Source: Uranotaenia lowii | Lineage: Eukaryota > Arthropoda > Insecta > Diptera > Culicidae | Direction: 5' to 3' | Assembly (NCBI RefSeq): GCF_029784155.1 | Contig: NC_073692.1 | Span: 332,091,920 to 332,155,919, forward strand | Length of the DNA: 64,000 bases | Shown here: piece by piece, positions 35,372 through 45,200 of the stretch | Numbering within the stretch: position 1 is the first letter of the stretch | Layout: every line of letters begins with the position of its first letter | The notes under the pieces: model-generated | The model's input: only the letters and a program-made list of their open reading frames with translations | Database searches by the model: none | What the model was told of the DNA's origin: nothing | Made by a program: the position numbers and the translations under genes

Positions 35372-35796
35372 CTGACGCGACGCGACGTCCGACGCTGTAT
35401 TGTGTTTCTGCCTTTACGTTTATTCGGCCTATTCTCAATTTGGCCTATCGTCCATTCGGCCTGCCTAACCATTTTGCCTAACGACCATTATCCGAATGCA
35501 TGCAAACAGGTGTAAAAATGTCTTATCGGCCAAGCAAACGTTCATTACGATCATTCGGTCGAATGGCCATTTGGATCATTCTGTTCGCGAACGACGAGTG
35601 AGACAGACGCGTTTTTAAGCATATCGAGTGGAATAAAAAATAGACATTTAAAAGTGATTCTGGAAGTGAATTAGATATACAGAAAGACTTCTTCGAATCA
35701 TTTAAGTGCTTTGTGAAGTAGAAGTGAAAAGAAAACAGTGATTAACAGAGATTTCTCTGTAGAAAAAGCACGCCATTGGCGTGGGTAAAATCCAAA

Positions 35797-37233
35797 ATGG
35801 CGGATCCACCTAACTCAATTAGGAAAGCGAGGGAACTCACCGACGATAATATGGATGAACCTGGAGCAGCTAGCTTAGAGCTACAGCGAGTGCGACGGGA
35901 TGAAGAACGTGGTTCAGCGAAGAAAGAGTTCATCAACATCACCTATACACACGCGGATTCGGCCCCGTATAGGGTTTATTTCGAACTAAAGGAACAAGTA
36001 GAAGGAGTGCGGATTAACAAATTCATGGTTGGTTCAACTCTACGGAAAAAGGAGAAGTTCAAGCAAAACATAATAGACATGAAGCAGAATGGAAGGAACC
36101 GTATCATGGTTTACTTTAATAGTTTTGTCAAGGCAAACATGATTATGGAGGAAGTAAACAAAGACCCAAGTAGCGTCTTCAAGGCATATGTGCCGCAACA
36201 TCTGGTTTGTGTGACCGGAATTATTTTTGGAGTCCCGACGGAGATCGATCCCGAAGAGATTTTAGCGGATATTGAGTGTGATGTTCCCATTATCAAGGTT
36301 CAACGCTTGACACGGTATGTTGATAAAAAACCAGTACCCACGAATCGCATAAGTGTGATGTTCAGATCGAATGAGCTTCCAGATAGAATTCGATTGTTCG
36401 CTTGCTCAACCCGAGTGAGACCGTTTTTTCAAAAACTGATTGTCTGCGAGAACTGCCTCAGGTTCAATCATCGGGCAGACAATTGCAGAGGGAAAAAACG
36501 ATGTGGGCGATGTGCTGTCCAACATGATAATTCTGAAGACTTCGCAAAATGTAATAACCCGGTAAAATGTGCACACTGTAAATCTCCCGATCATATGTCG
36601 CAACACGATGAGTGTCCTGAAAAAGAAAGACAAAAGAACATTAAATCGTTGATGGCAAAGCGAACGATGACATTTGCTGAAGCGACTGAACAGGTGCCTA
36701 TTTGGACCCAGAATTCTTATTCTGCCTTGGAAAATCTGGATGAGTTTCCATCGATCGAAAACTCTTATGCCAATATAACATCGAAGAAACACGGCGTCTC
36801 TCATAATCTACGTGAACAATGGCAACTAACAAACTTGGAACGAAGAAAAATTGTACCCGCAGTCAAAGTATACCCGGACAGACCCAATGGCAAGCCAGTT
36901 GGAGGAAAACGGCTTAGATCCGACAATCTCGCAAATACGGATAAAACCATGACTGAACGCAACAACATCATCAAGGAGGTAAACACTGGACAAAAGTCGA
37001 CAGGCACACCAACTAATCCGAACATCGTAGAGGAGAAAGAAAGGTGGGAGCATCTGATCCAGATGGCCACAAAAAAAGCAGAGATGACGGCTAGCCAGCA
37101 AACCCAAGCAACTGTAATGAGCTTCTATGCGGACTTCTTACAACAGCTTGGCAACGAGGAAACAACGAAAAGTAAGTTTAAAATGTGTACACAAAAGTAC
37201 TTTAAATTAGCAAACTCGATTTACGACAAATAA
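35797..37233 (+). CDS. I-clade retrotransposon ORF1 (RNA-binding gag-like protein)
   Basis: The 478-aa frame starts at the first ATG (35797, in AAAATGGCG) and is uninterrupted. ORF1 proteins of I elements coat the element RNA and help form the cytoplasmic/nuclear RNP. An acidic/charged N-terminal region is followed by an RRM-like segment (about 36130-36430) and three closely spaced zinc knuckles: CENCLRFNHRADNC, CGRCAVQHDNSEDFAKC and CAHCKSPDHMSQHDEC (about 36445-36625), then a low-complexity tail rich in charged and polar residues. Cysteine spacing resembles the CCHC trio of I-factor ORF1. The intact frame over 1.4 kb implies a fairly recent insertion. ORF2 starts 74 bp downstream. Confidence 0.88.
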   Translation: MADPPNSIRKARELTDDNMDEPGAASLELQRVRRDEERGSAKKEFINITYTHADSAPYRVYFELKEQVEGVRINKFMVGSTLRKKEKFKQNIIDMKQNGRNRIMVYFNSFVKANMIMEEVNKDPSSVFKAYVPQHLVCVTGIIFGVPTEIDPEEILADIECDVPIIKVQRLTRYVDKKPVPTNRISVMFRSNELPDRIRLFACSTRVRPFFQKLIVCENCLRFNHRADNCRGKKRCGRCAVQHDNSEDFAKCNNPVKCAHCKSPDHMSQHDECPEKERQKNIKSLMAKRTMTFAEATEQVPIWTQNSYSALENLDEFPSIENSYANITSKKHGVSHNLREQWQLTNLERRKIVPAVKVYPDRPNGKPVGGKRLRSDNLANTDKTMTERNNIIKEVNTGQKSTGTPTNPNIVEEKERWEHLIQMATKKAEMTASQQTQATVMSFYADFLQQLGNEETTKSKFKMCTQKYFKLANSIYDK

Positions 37234-37307
37234 ATAAATATTAGTAACTTCAATCAGTAAAATAAAAACTCAGACATATACTTTAAAAACCTATACATTA
37301 TACAAAA

Positions 37308-40300
37308 ATGGCTACTATAAAAGTAATTCAGTGTAACATACAGAGCTTAGAAAAACATAAGGCAGAACTCACTAAAACTCTAGTTGAGGTTTCATACGAT
37401 ATTGCTCTTATATCCGAATCATGGATAAATGAATGTTATACCGTATTTGTTTATGCCGAGTGTTGCACTAGTGTTGCACTGGTGCACCACTAGGTGCTGT
37501 CAAACTGTTTGTTTATTCGGACGGTGTTGCACTGGTTTTGATCTGTCGGAGTTCTGCTTACGGACGGTGGCCCACCGATAATTTTGCCAGTGTTGCGAGA
37601 GAGCGTGTGAGTGAGCGAGGTAGCAATACACTGGCGAGGATTTGTGTTTGTTTTTATCGGGAACGGTGGAACACTCCACGAGTGGAGAAAACAAATACAG
37701 TATTACATCAATACAAATCGATACAAAATTTCCAAATATCATTTGATCTCTCAGGCAAGAGATGATCATTATGGGGGAGCAGCAATCTTTCTGAATAATA
37801 ACTACAATTTTGTTAGAATCCCGTTACCCAACATCGGTCGTTGGACACAAGCCTGTGCTATAAAAATACTATCACTTGATCTGGTAGTTGTATCGGTGTA
37901 CATGAGCCCATCTATCTCTACTGCGGAATTTGAAGAAGATGTAACAAAAATTTTTAACAGCGTTAGGAACTATAAAAAGGTTTTGATTGGAGGCGATTTT
38001 AACGCACATCACTACACATGGGGTAGTGAAGATTGTGACCGGAAAGGTACAATACTGATGAATGTAATAAATAACAGCAATACTTTGATTCTTAATGATG
38101 GCTCTTCAACTTTTATTCCCGTTCAACTAAATGCGAGGTCTTCGGCAATTGATGTCACGTTATGTTCGATTGAATTGATGTCAGCGATACAGTGGAATGT
38201 TAAAGATTTTAGTATCGGTAGCCATCACATGGTTATTGAAACATTGATAGGCAATATACAGCACAAGACTAAAAAGTACATTTACAACACAGCAAAAATA
38301 TATGAAGAAATGGCTAAATTAGATCCAAGGGAAATCAAAACTGTAGAGGATCTACTCCCAGTAGTCAGAAGGACCTATAAAGTTAACAGAAAAAAAGATA
38401 CGAGGGAGCCTAAATTCTGGTGGACCGACGAAGTGGAGCTAGCGTGGAAAGAAAAATGCATAGCAAGGAAAAAATTTAACTCGCAATCGAACCTTCAAAA
38501 TCTTTTAGAATTAAAAAAAAGGCGTCGATATTCTTGAGGAAAAAGCGAGAAGAAACAAGGAAAAAAATTGAAGAGTTTCCTAAAGAATTGAATCCGTTCA
38601 TTAGTTCCAAGGAATTGTGGTTAAAAGTTGGTAGATTGACAGGCAAGAGAGTTAGGGCGAAAGTTAACAATGTTATGTACGAGGATTCTAAGCTAGCTGA
38701 AGAATTCTTAGATCTTCATTTCGGCAAACATGATCCCCAGTTTTGGGAATGGCCAATTCCAGTTGCCACACAAGATTTAATGAATAAGAATAAATGGGAT
38801 AGAATTCTAGCTAAAAAGAATAAGCATTCAGCTGCAGGTAGTGACCGTATTTCCTACGAAACATTGCGACACATCAACCCGGATGTGATTATCAACATAA
38901 TAGACGATCTGAATAAAATGTGGAAGAGAGGTTTTATTGACGACACTCTTAAATCTATAAAAGTGGTAGCAATCCCTAAACCAGGGAGGGACCAAAATTT
39001 ACCATCTGGAAAACGACCGATAGGCCTCATTCCTACAACCACAAAAATTATAAACAGTGCAGTATTAGAAGATCTCAATGCATTTATAGATAAAAATAAA
39101 ATTCTGCCAGAAACATCATTCGGGTTCAGAAAGAACATGTCCACAACTACCTGTCTATCTTTCGTTGTTAATTCCATTAAAAAATATAAAAGAGAAAAGA
39201 AAATGGTTGCCCTTATCTGTGTGGATTTAAGTAACGCTTTTAACGCAGTAGATCCAAGCAAATTGGAAAATATTCTTATCAATCTGTGTGTACCAGGAGA
39301 CATAATAACATGGATATCCTCGTTTTTGATAAATAGAAAAATATCCCTCGAGATAAGAAACTTAACGATTTCCAGAACGATCAGTAAAGGTCTACCCCAA
39401 GGGGATGTTCTTTCACCTACGCTATTCAACCTGTACACGTTAGAACTACATAAGATCGATCATAGTGCAATAAATCTCGTTCAATTTGCCGATGATTTCG
39501 GCATCCTAGTGACAGGCAATAAATTAGACGAATTGAACAGAAACGCACAAGAATATATGAACAAATTTGTCGAAGTGGCAGAGTCTTTGAAATTTGCTAT
39601 CAATCCTGAAAAAACTAAAGCAATCATCTTCCAAGCTAGCAACAAAAAATTAACAGTCAATCTCAAAGGAACCCAACTAGAAACCGTAAGGAGTCATAAA
39701 TACCTTGGGGTTACTCTGGACCGTTCACTAAGCTTTGGTATTAACACACGAGAAACAGTAGGAAAAATAAACGATAGATTAAACATGCTTAAAATAATAT
39801 CTGGCACGCGAACTGGTTCACATCCTCAAACTATGAGCAATATATACAAGGCGCTCATGCGAAGCATCACAGAGTATGGTGTAGCTGTTCAAAATAACAC
39901 GAGCAACACAAATAAAAGGAAAATAGCGGTAGTTAACAATCAATGTCTTCGCAGGGTGACCGGCTGCACAAAATCCACTCCACTAAATGCACTCATGGCA
40001 ATATCAGGACAGCAACCCCTGAACCTGCGCCAGGAAGAAGTTGTTTGCAAAGAAATTGCCAGATGTATCAGTAGAAACAACATAGTAGCATACCAACTTC
40101 AAAATTTGAATGACACAGGAATAACACCAATCAATAGATACAGCTATCAAGAGATAATGTACCTCAAGAATAAACACACTTTCGATAAAATTACCAAGAC
40201 CAAAAATTTCAATAAAACATCCCACATCGAAATTGCAACACAGTTGGAAGGAATAACGCTAACTAAAAAGAATATCAGCCCAAAAATTATGAAACAAGCG

Positions 40301-41185
40301 GTTTTGTTCACTATGCACAAAAAATACAGTCGACGCAGGAGAATCTTCACGGACGCCTCAAAAAAAGATAACATTTGTGCAGTTGGCATATACAATGAAT
40401 GTGCTAAAACTAGATACTTTTATCGTTTGAACGACGAAACAAGCATCACATCTGCCGAAATTATTGCCATCAGAATAGCCATGAAGTGTATAGAGGATCA
40501 ACAAATACCGGAAGCAGTTATATACACTGACTCAAGATCCGCCTGTACCATCCTTGGAAACACGTTCGATGACTTGCAAGGACCTGCTCTGATTGTAGAG
40601 ATTCTAGAGATAGCACAGCGTTTTGGCACTGCTTTTCAATGGATTCCTAGCCACATCAACATTGAAGGAAACGATATTGCTGATGCATTGGCCAACATGG
40701 GACTGTCTGACACTGCTCCAGTTTTGAAAAACCAAATTTTTTTGAAAGATGCGTTCAATAAATTTGAAGAACAGAAGCTCGTAGAAACAAAAAGATGGTA
40801 CGAAGAGTACTGCGACGCGCAAGGCACTCTGAAAGGGAAGACATTCAGAAAGGTTTACCCAGAATACTTGCCTACACCGTGGTTTCACAAAAAGGATCTT
40901 GAAGGACACGAAATTCGCCTCATAAACCGACTACTCACAGGGCACGACTACTCGAGATTTTGGCTGAACATCATGGAAATCGAAGACGATGGTGACTGTA
41001 ACATTTGTCAGTCCCCAGAAACAGCAGAACACTCGATACTATTTTGTCCAAAATTTAACAACCTGAGGTCCAATTATTCATTCGAATTACGTTTTACATG
41101 TCTAACTGATTTACTGAAATTGAACGACAATCAGCTTTACAGAGAAGTTACTGATTTTGTCCAAAAAGCTAATTTAAAATTATGA
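37308..41185 (+). pseudogene. I-clade retrotransposon ORF2 (endonuclease-RT-RNase H), two lesions
   Basis: Begins with the APE endonuclease block IQCNIQSL...ISESW, is cut at 37436 by a MITE, and resumes with YHLISQARDDHYGGAAIFL, GGDFNAHHYTWGS and the SxIDVT block. At the A8 run 38513-38520 the frame shifts, so the 308-codon and 883-codon frames overlap by 4 nt. The RT shows SAAGSDRISYE, GFRKNMSTTTCLS, CVDLSNAFNAV, GLPQGDVLSP and a FADD (not YADD) active site. RNase H has FTDASKK, SAEIIAI and YTDSRSA with WIPSHINIEGND. The C-terminus holds CNICQSPETAEHSILFC. The endonuclease frames line up if the MITE is excised and one TTA kept, so it was intact before the insertion; the A-run error may be replication slippage or sequencing. 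Confidence 0.88.
37439..37702. mobile_element. 264-bp MITE with TTA target duplication inside I-element ORF2
   Basis: Inverted ends TACCGTATTTGTTT and the complement of AAACAAATACAGTA (one mismatch at the fourth position). TTA flanks it at 37436-37438 and 37703-37705. Interior carries repeated GTGTTGCACT units. Three-base TTA duplication suggests PIF/Harbinger-type mobilisation; sequence differs from the MITE at 30588-30917. Confidence 0.85.
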
Positions 41186-41535
41186 ACAATAAAACGCTAA
41201 GGTACTTGTACACATAATCGACCCGTTGCCAAGCAATACGGCTAGCCGTCTTGCTGACAACGTATGAAAATGGCCATATAGTCTAAGTCACTGGGCCACA
41301 AAATAGAAGTTGTCAGAGGATAACTTCGAACAGAAGAAAGAAGAAGAAGAAGAAGAAGGCCATTTGGATTTATTATCATTCGGCCTAACATCCTTTGGAC
41401 CTAACAGCCTTCGGCTGGATAACCTTCGGCCGATTAACCCATTCGGCCTATTCGGTCTGATAACCCATTCGGCCCAACGTTCATCGGCTGAACTGGCTTG
41501 CGGCCTCATGGCTTTCGGCCGAATGACCCAGCCTA

Positions 41536-41876
41536 GTCGAGAACTGCAGTGATTTTTTATAAATCATGCATTAACACGCCTAAATGTATACTAGAATTTG
41601 AACGCTGAACATAAATAATTGTGGATGTGAAAACGCAAGAATATTTGAATTAAAAATTCAAATTCAACATTTTGGAAATTAAAATTTGATGATTAAATAA
41701 TTTTCTAAAACTATCCAATTACGATGGGAGACACAATTATAGATGATTTGGGAACTAAAAATCTGAGCCAGAGTTATTGCTTATTGAAAGAAATATTAGC
41801 TTGAGAAGTATTTGAGTATTTTTTTAATTAAAACAATCCCGGGATAACAGGACACGCCGTTTGCTCCGGTCGGTGT
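41536..41876. other. Upstream region of the inositol phosphate synthase gene
   Basis: AT-rich non-coding sequence turning GC-richer at about 41840 toward the core promoter. No element end or coding frame recognised. Confidence 0.4.
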
Positions 41877-41884
41877 TATATAAA
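41877..41884 (+). promoter_or_regulatory. TATA box of the inositol-3-phosphate synthase gene
   Basis: TATATAAA followed by a GC-rich stretch (GGCGACCGGGAGCGGGACAGG) that would contain the start site near 41905-41915, giving a 5' UTR of about 320 nt before the ATG at 42236. Confidence 0.6.
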
Positions 41885-42235
41885 CGCTGCCAGCTACCTG
41901 GCGACCGGGAGCGGGACAGGAATGAGTATTCAAATATTCTATCGAAGCTTTGCGATGGTTGAAGGAAGGCAACGAAAGAGCTTTTGCTTGCTCAGCTGGA
42001 CAGTGCCAAACCAGCTCGTGGGCTGTTCAGTCGCATTCTCATCATCCACTCGTCAGCCACATCCCCACAGAAGCTCAAGCTCTTACACAGCCTATTCCCC
42101 GGGTGGAAATTGAAACAAGGAGGAAACGAGGAGTTGTTGGATATTGGTTTCGGGATACCTGTAGCATTTTTGGTATTGATTCCGTCGTGACCGGTCAAGT
42201 GCTGTCGTGTGTAATCAATCGTCCGCAGAGTGAAA

Positions 42236-45200
42236 ATGGCTTCCAATTTGAATGTCGTGTCACCGAATGTGCACTATAGTGATAGCTACATCGATGTGGA
42301 TTACCAGTATCAGACCACCTCTGTCGTGAGCGATGGGCCGGCCGGATACACGGTAAGTGGCTCTTTTTTTTGCTTTGGTGTAATTTCTTTGCAAAGCTCC
42401 TAGCGTGGCTCCAGAAGATGTTGAGCCGGGTGAGATTACCTCACGGTAATTTTCCATCTTTCACGGTCAAGGACGCTGCACGTGTTTGGCTGCTGCCTGG
42501 TCAGGAGGAGGGCCAAAACAGAGAATCGATGGAATATTCTAAATTGTGGTGGCTGCGCTCGTTCAGAAGATGCACAGAAAATCGATAAATTGATACTATT
42601 TTTGGAATAGGCATGCCAGGTACATAACATGCGGGAGTGAGATGTGTTGCATTTCCTTCTAAATGAATGGAGAAAATGCACCTTTCTGTCTTCCCATTCA
42701 ATAAATTTCATTTACATTGCCAAAAATAGTTCCAAATTTTCGATTTTCTCCAAACGATGAAAGATATTCGCAACCGTATGCGCTAGGCTGGGTTGGATGA
42801 AAGGGCGGCATAAGCTGTTCTCAACTAGACGAAAAATAATTCGGTAGTAAACAGTTGCTGCTTACACGAAGGTGCCAAAATTTGCACCAATCAGCGAAAA
42901 TGTTTATCGATTCGGGCGATACATTCTCAAAAGTTGCTTAAGCGGTTGATGCACTTCGACAGTTGTTTGTTGAATTAAAAAAAAAAGCAAAAAAACTATG
43001 TTTCAATAATAACCTTTTTTCTTTGAGCGGCACATGTTTGCCAAAATTAAGGAGTTCAAAACGTTTAAAATTCTGTAAAAGATCTTCATTTTTTTTTTTT
43101 TTCAACTATAAGCGGAGTTGTGCAATCCGATTTTTTTTTTGTGCACCACCCATTCTTCCTTGTTATCACCTACTTATTCAAGTCACGGCTGATTCAACTT
43201 TTTCGAATATTTCACCACAAAATTTAATCCTCACCCGTCGCGTCGTTAGAACAAAAGGGGTCCGACCAATCCGACCACTCCTGTTTAAGCCACATCAAAA
43301 TTCTCACAGCATTTCAAACGGTGTTATCACCGTGCCGTCCCGGCTCATCAAGAGGAAGAGCGTCTGGAGTGATAATCGGTGTTTTATGTAAATCAATTTG
43401 AAACTCGTTGAAATCGTTACCGGTTGAACTGGTTTAGATTTTTTTTTTTTCGTGTGCTCTTGTTCTTTAACTTCCTAAGTGGTTCCCACGACGATTCTAA
43501 GTTGTTCATTAACCCTCATGAGGTCTACAGGTTAAACCCCATAAAACCTATTTTTGATTCGTTAAAGAATTCACAGAAGTTTAGTGATTACAAAACAAAT
43601 TTTGTTCTACGAAAAACTTCATCGTGGAGGACATATTTTTAACATTTTTTATCAAAAACTGCACAACCACAAGGGCTAAAGAACTTAGTTTTGAGTAGGG
43701 TGGTCGGATTCACCTTTTTTTTAAAATCCGGTATTTCGGTATTTGTAATTTATAAAACCGAGAAAACCGGTATTTTTCAAAGTATATCAAATTCATGAAA
43801 AGTTTTCGTCTAATTGCAGTAGAATTTTTAACGCTTGGTAATTTTAATGCTTGCTCAGATTTTTTAACGCTAGATTTTGCATCATTTTCAATTTGAAAAA
43901 TAAAATGTTATTTTGCCATTAAATTATCCTTTTGTCATAAATCTATCATCACCCTCATGATAATCATAATATTTATCATCGATATTTTATTATTATAATT
44001 TCACATTGAGTTTGCAGAAATTATAGAAGTTTTATATAGTTATCGACGAGTTTTTATCCTAAGTCCCGTAGAACAGTATTCAGATTCAAGAAAAGATTTT
44101 TAATTAAATACTAAACTTAACTCAAAACACTGTCACAAAGTTTTTGGTTGACTCACAAAATTACAGATTTATTTTTTATTTATATAGTATTCCGGGCACC
44201 CCACGTTCGCCAGATCACGCTCCACTTGGTCTAACTACCTCGCTCGTTGCGCTCGTTGCGCTCCCGCTCGTCTTGTTCCTACCGGATTCGTAGCGAACAC
44301 CTGTTTCGCAGGACAATCGTCCGTCATTCTCGCAACATGTCCCGCCCAGCGTATCCGGCCAGCTTTCACCACCTTCTGGATACTGGGTTCGCCGTAGAGT
44401 CGCGCGAGCTCGTGGTTCATCCTTCGCCTCCACACTCCGTTCTCCTGTACGCCGCCAAAGATGGTTCTTAACACTCGTCGCTCGAATACCCCGAGTGTAC
44501 GCAGGTCCTCCTCGAGCAATATCCAAGTCTCGTGCCCGTAGAGAACCACCGGTCTAATGAGCGTCATATACAGGTTACACTTCGTGCGAGGGCTAAGTCT
44601 TCTCGACCGCAGTTGCTTGTGGAGTCCAAAGTAGGCACGACTTCCGCTGATAATTCGCCTCCGGATCTCACGGCTGGTGTCATTGTCTGCGGTCACCAGT
44701 GAGCCGAGATAGATAAAGTCTTCGACTATCTCCAGCTCGTCGCCGTCGATCGTGACCTTGTTATTACTGGACAAGCGGGTTCGGTCGGTCTCGGATCCGC
44801 AGGCCAGCATGTACTTCGTCTTGGACGTATTAATCATCAACCCAATCCTTCCTGTGTTGAAGGCATATGGTGGTCGGTGCCACAAAATAAAAAGATGGTT
44901 ATTTGTTTTAATTCAGATTATATTGGCAACATTTGACCCATTTTAAAAAAAGCGTGTTACTCACAGTTCTGCCTCGTCGAACGGTTCACAATTTTGCGAC
45001 ATGAACACAGTGACTCCTTTGCATTCCGAACCTCGATCCGCCATTGGCGCGAAACTCGGAGCTAGCTGGCTCGCTCCTGCCGTTTCCGATGCTGACCTCA
45101 TTGCGAAATGGCACTGCGGAAGCTGCACCGTCGTGGATTGGCCAGTTACCCAATGGCCCCGACAATTCGGGAATGACTCGCAGGCCGAATGGTTCCACTT

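Larger units (their letters stand above)
31405..35412. mobile_element. 4-kb element with GC-rich inverted repeats (GGCAGAAACACAATAC...)
   Basis: The left end (31405-31445) and the complement of the right end (35372-35412) match over about 41 bp with one mismatch; both contain CAGCGTCG and CGTCGCGTCGCGTCAG. Flanks are TTAA (31401-31404) and TTTA (35413-35416), possibly a decayed TTAA duplication. The CG-rich repeats contrast with the AT-rich surroundings. The interior is occupied by another TIR element and has no recognised transposase, so the class is open. Confidence 0.75.
35577..41357 (+). mobile_element. Full-length I-clade non-LTR retrotransposon
   Basis: A perfect 12-bp direct repeat GGCCATTTGGAT flanks the element (35565-35576 and 41358-41369). 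The 5' end begins CATTCTGTTCGCGAACG, similar to the CAT-type start of I factors. ORF1 (35797-37233) and ORF2 (37308-41185) are in I-clade order, with EN, RT and RNase H in ORF2. The 3' end is a (GAA)n tail (about 41332-41357), comparable with the trinucleotide tail of the Drosophila I factor. The copy is complete but ORF2 is broken by a 264-bp MITE and one frameshift. It is inserted in the CATTCGGCC array. Confidence 0.92.
31232..41535. repeat. CATTCGGCC-type tandem array, interrupted by two large insertions
   Basis: Three blocks (31232-31404, 35413-35576 and 41358-41535) consist of degenerate roughly 15-25-bp units built on CATTCGGCC or its complement, with variants such as TTCGGCCGATTAAC and TTTGGCCTATCG. 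The outermost parts, GAACGAGGCTCGGACATTCG at the left and the complement GACTAGGCTGGGTCATTCG at the right, look like an inverted pair. Removing the 4-kb TIR element and the I-clade LINE would bring the blocks together into one array of about half a kilobase. Foldback-type architecture is a possibility. Confidence 0.6.

Noticed and set aside
34900..35481. Forward frames inside the 4-kb element as its transposase
   Set aside because: AT-rich with no domain, no catalytic acidic triad, and the last one runs through the CG-rich inverted repeat.
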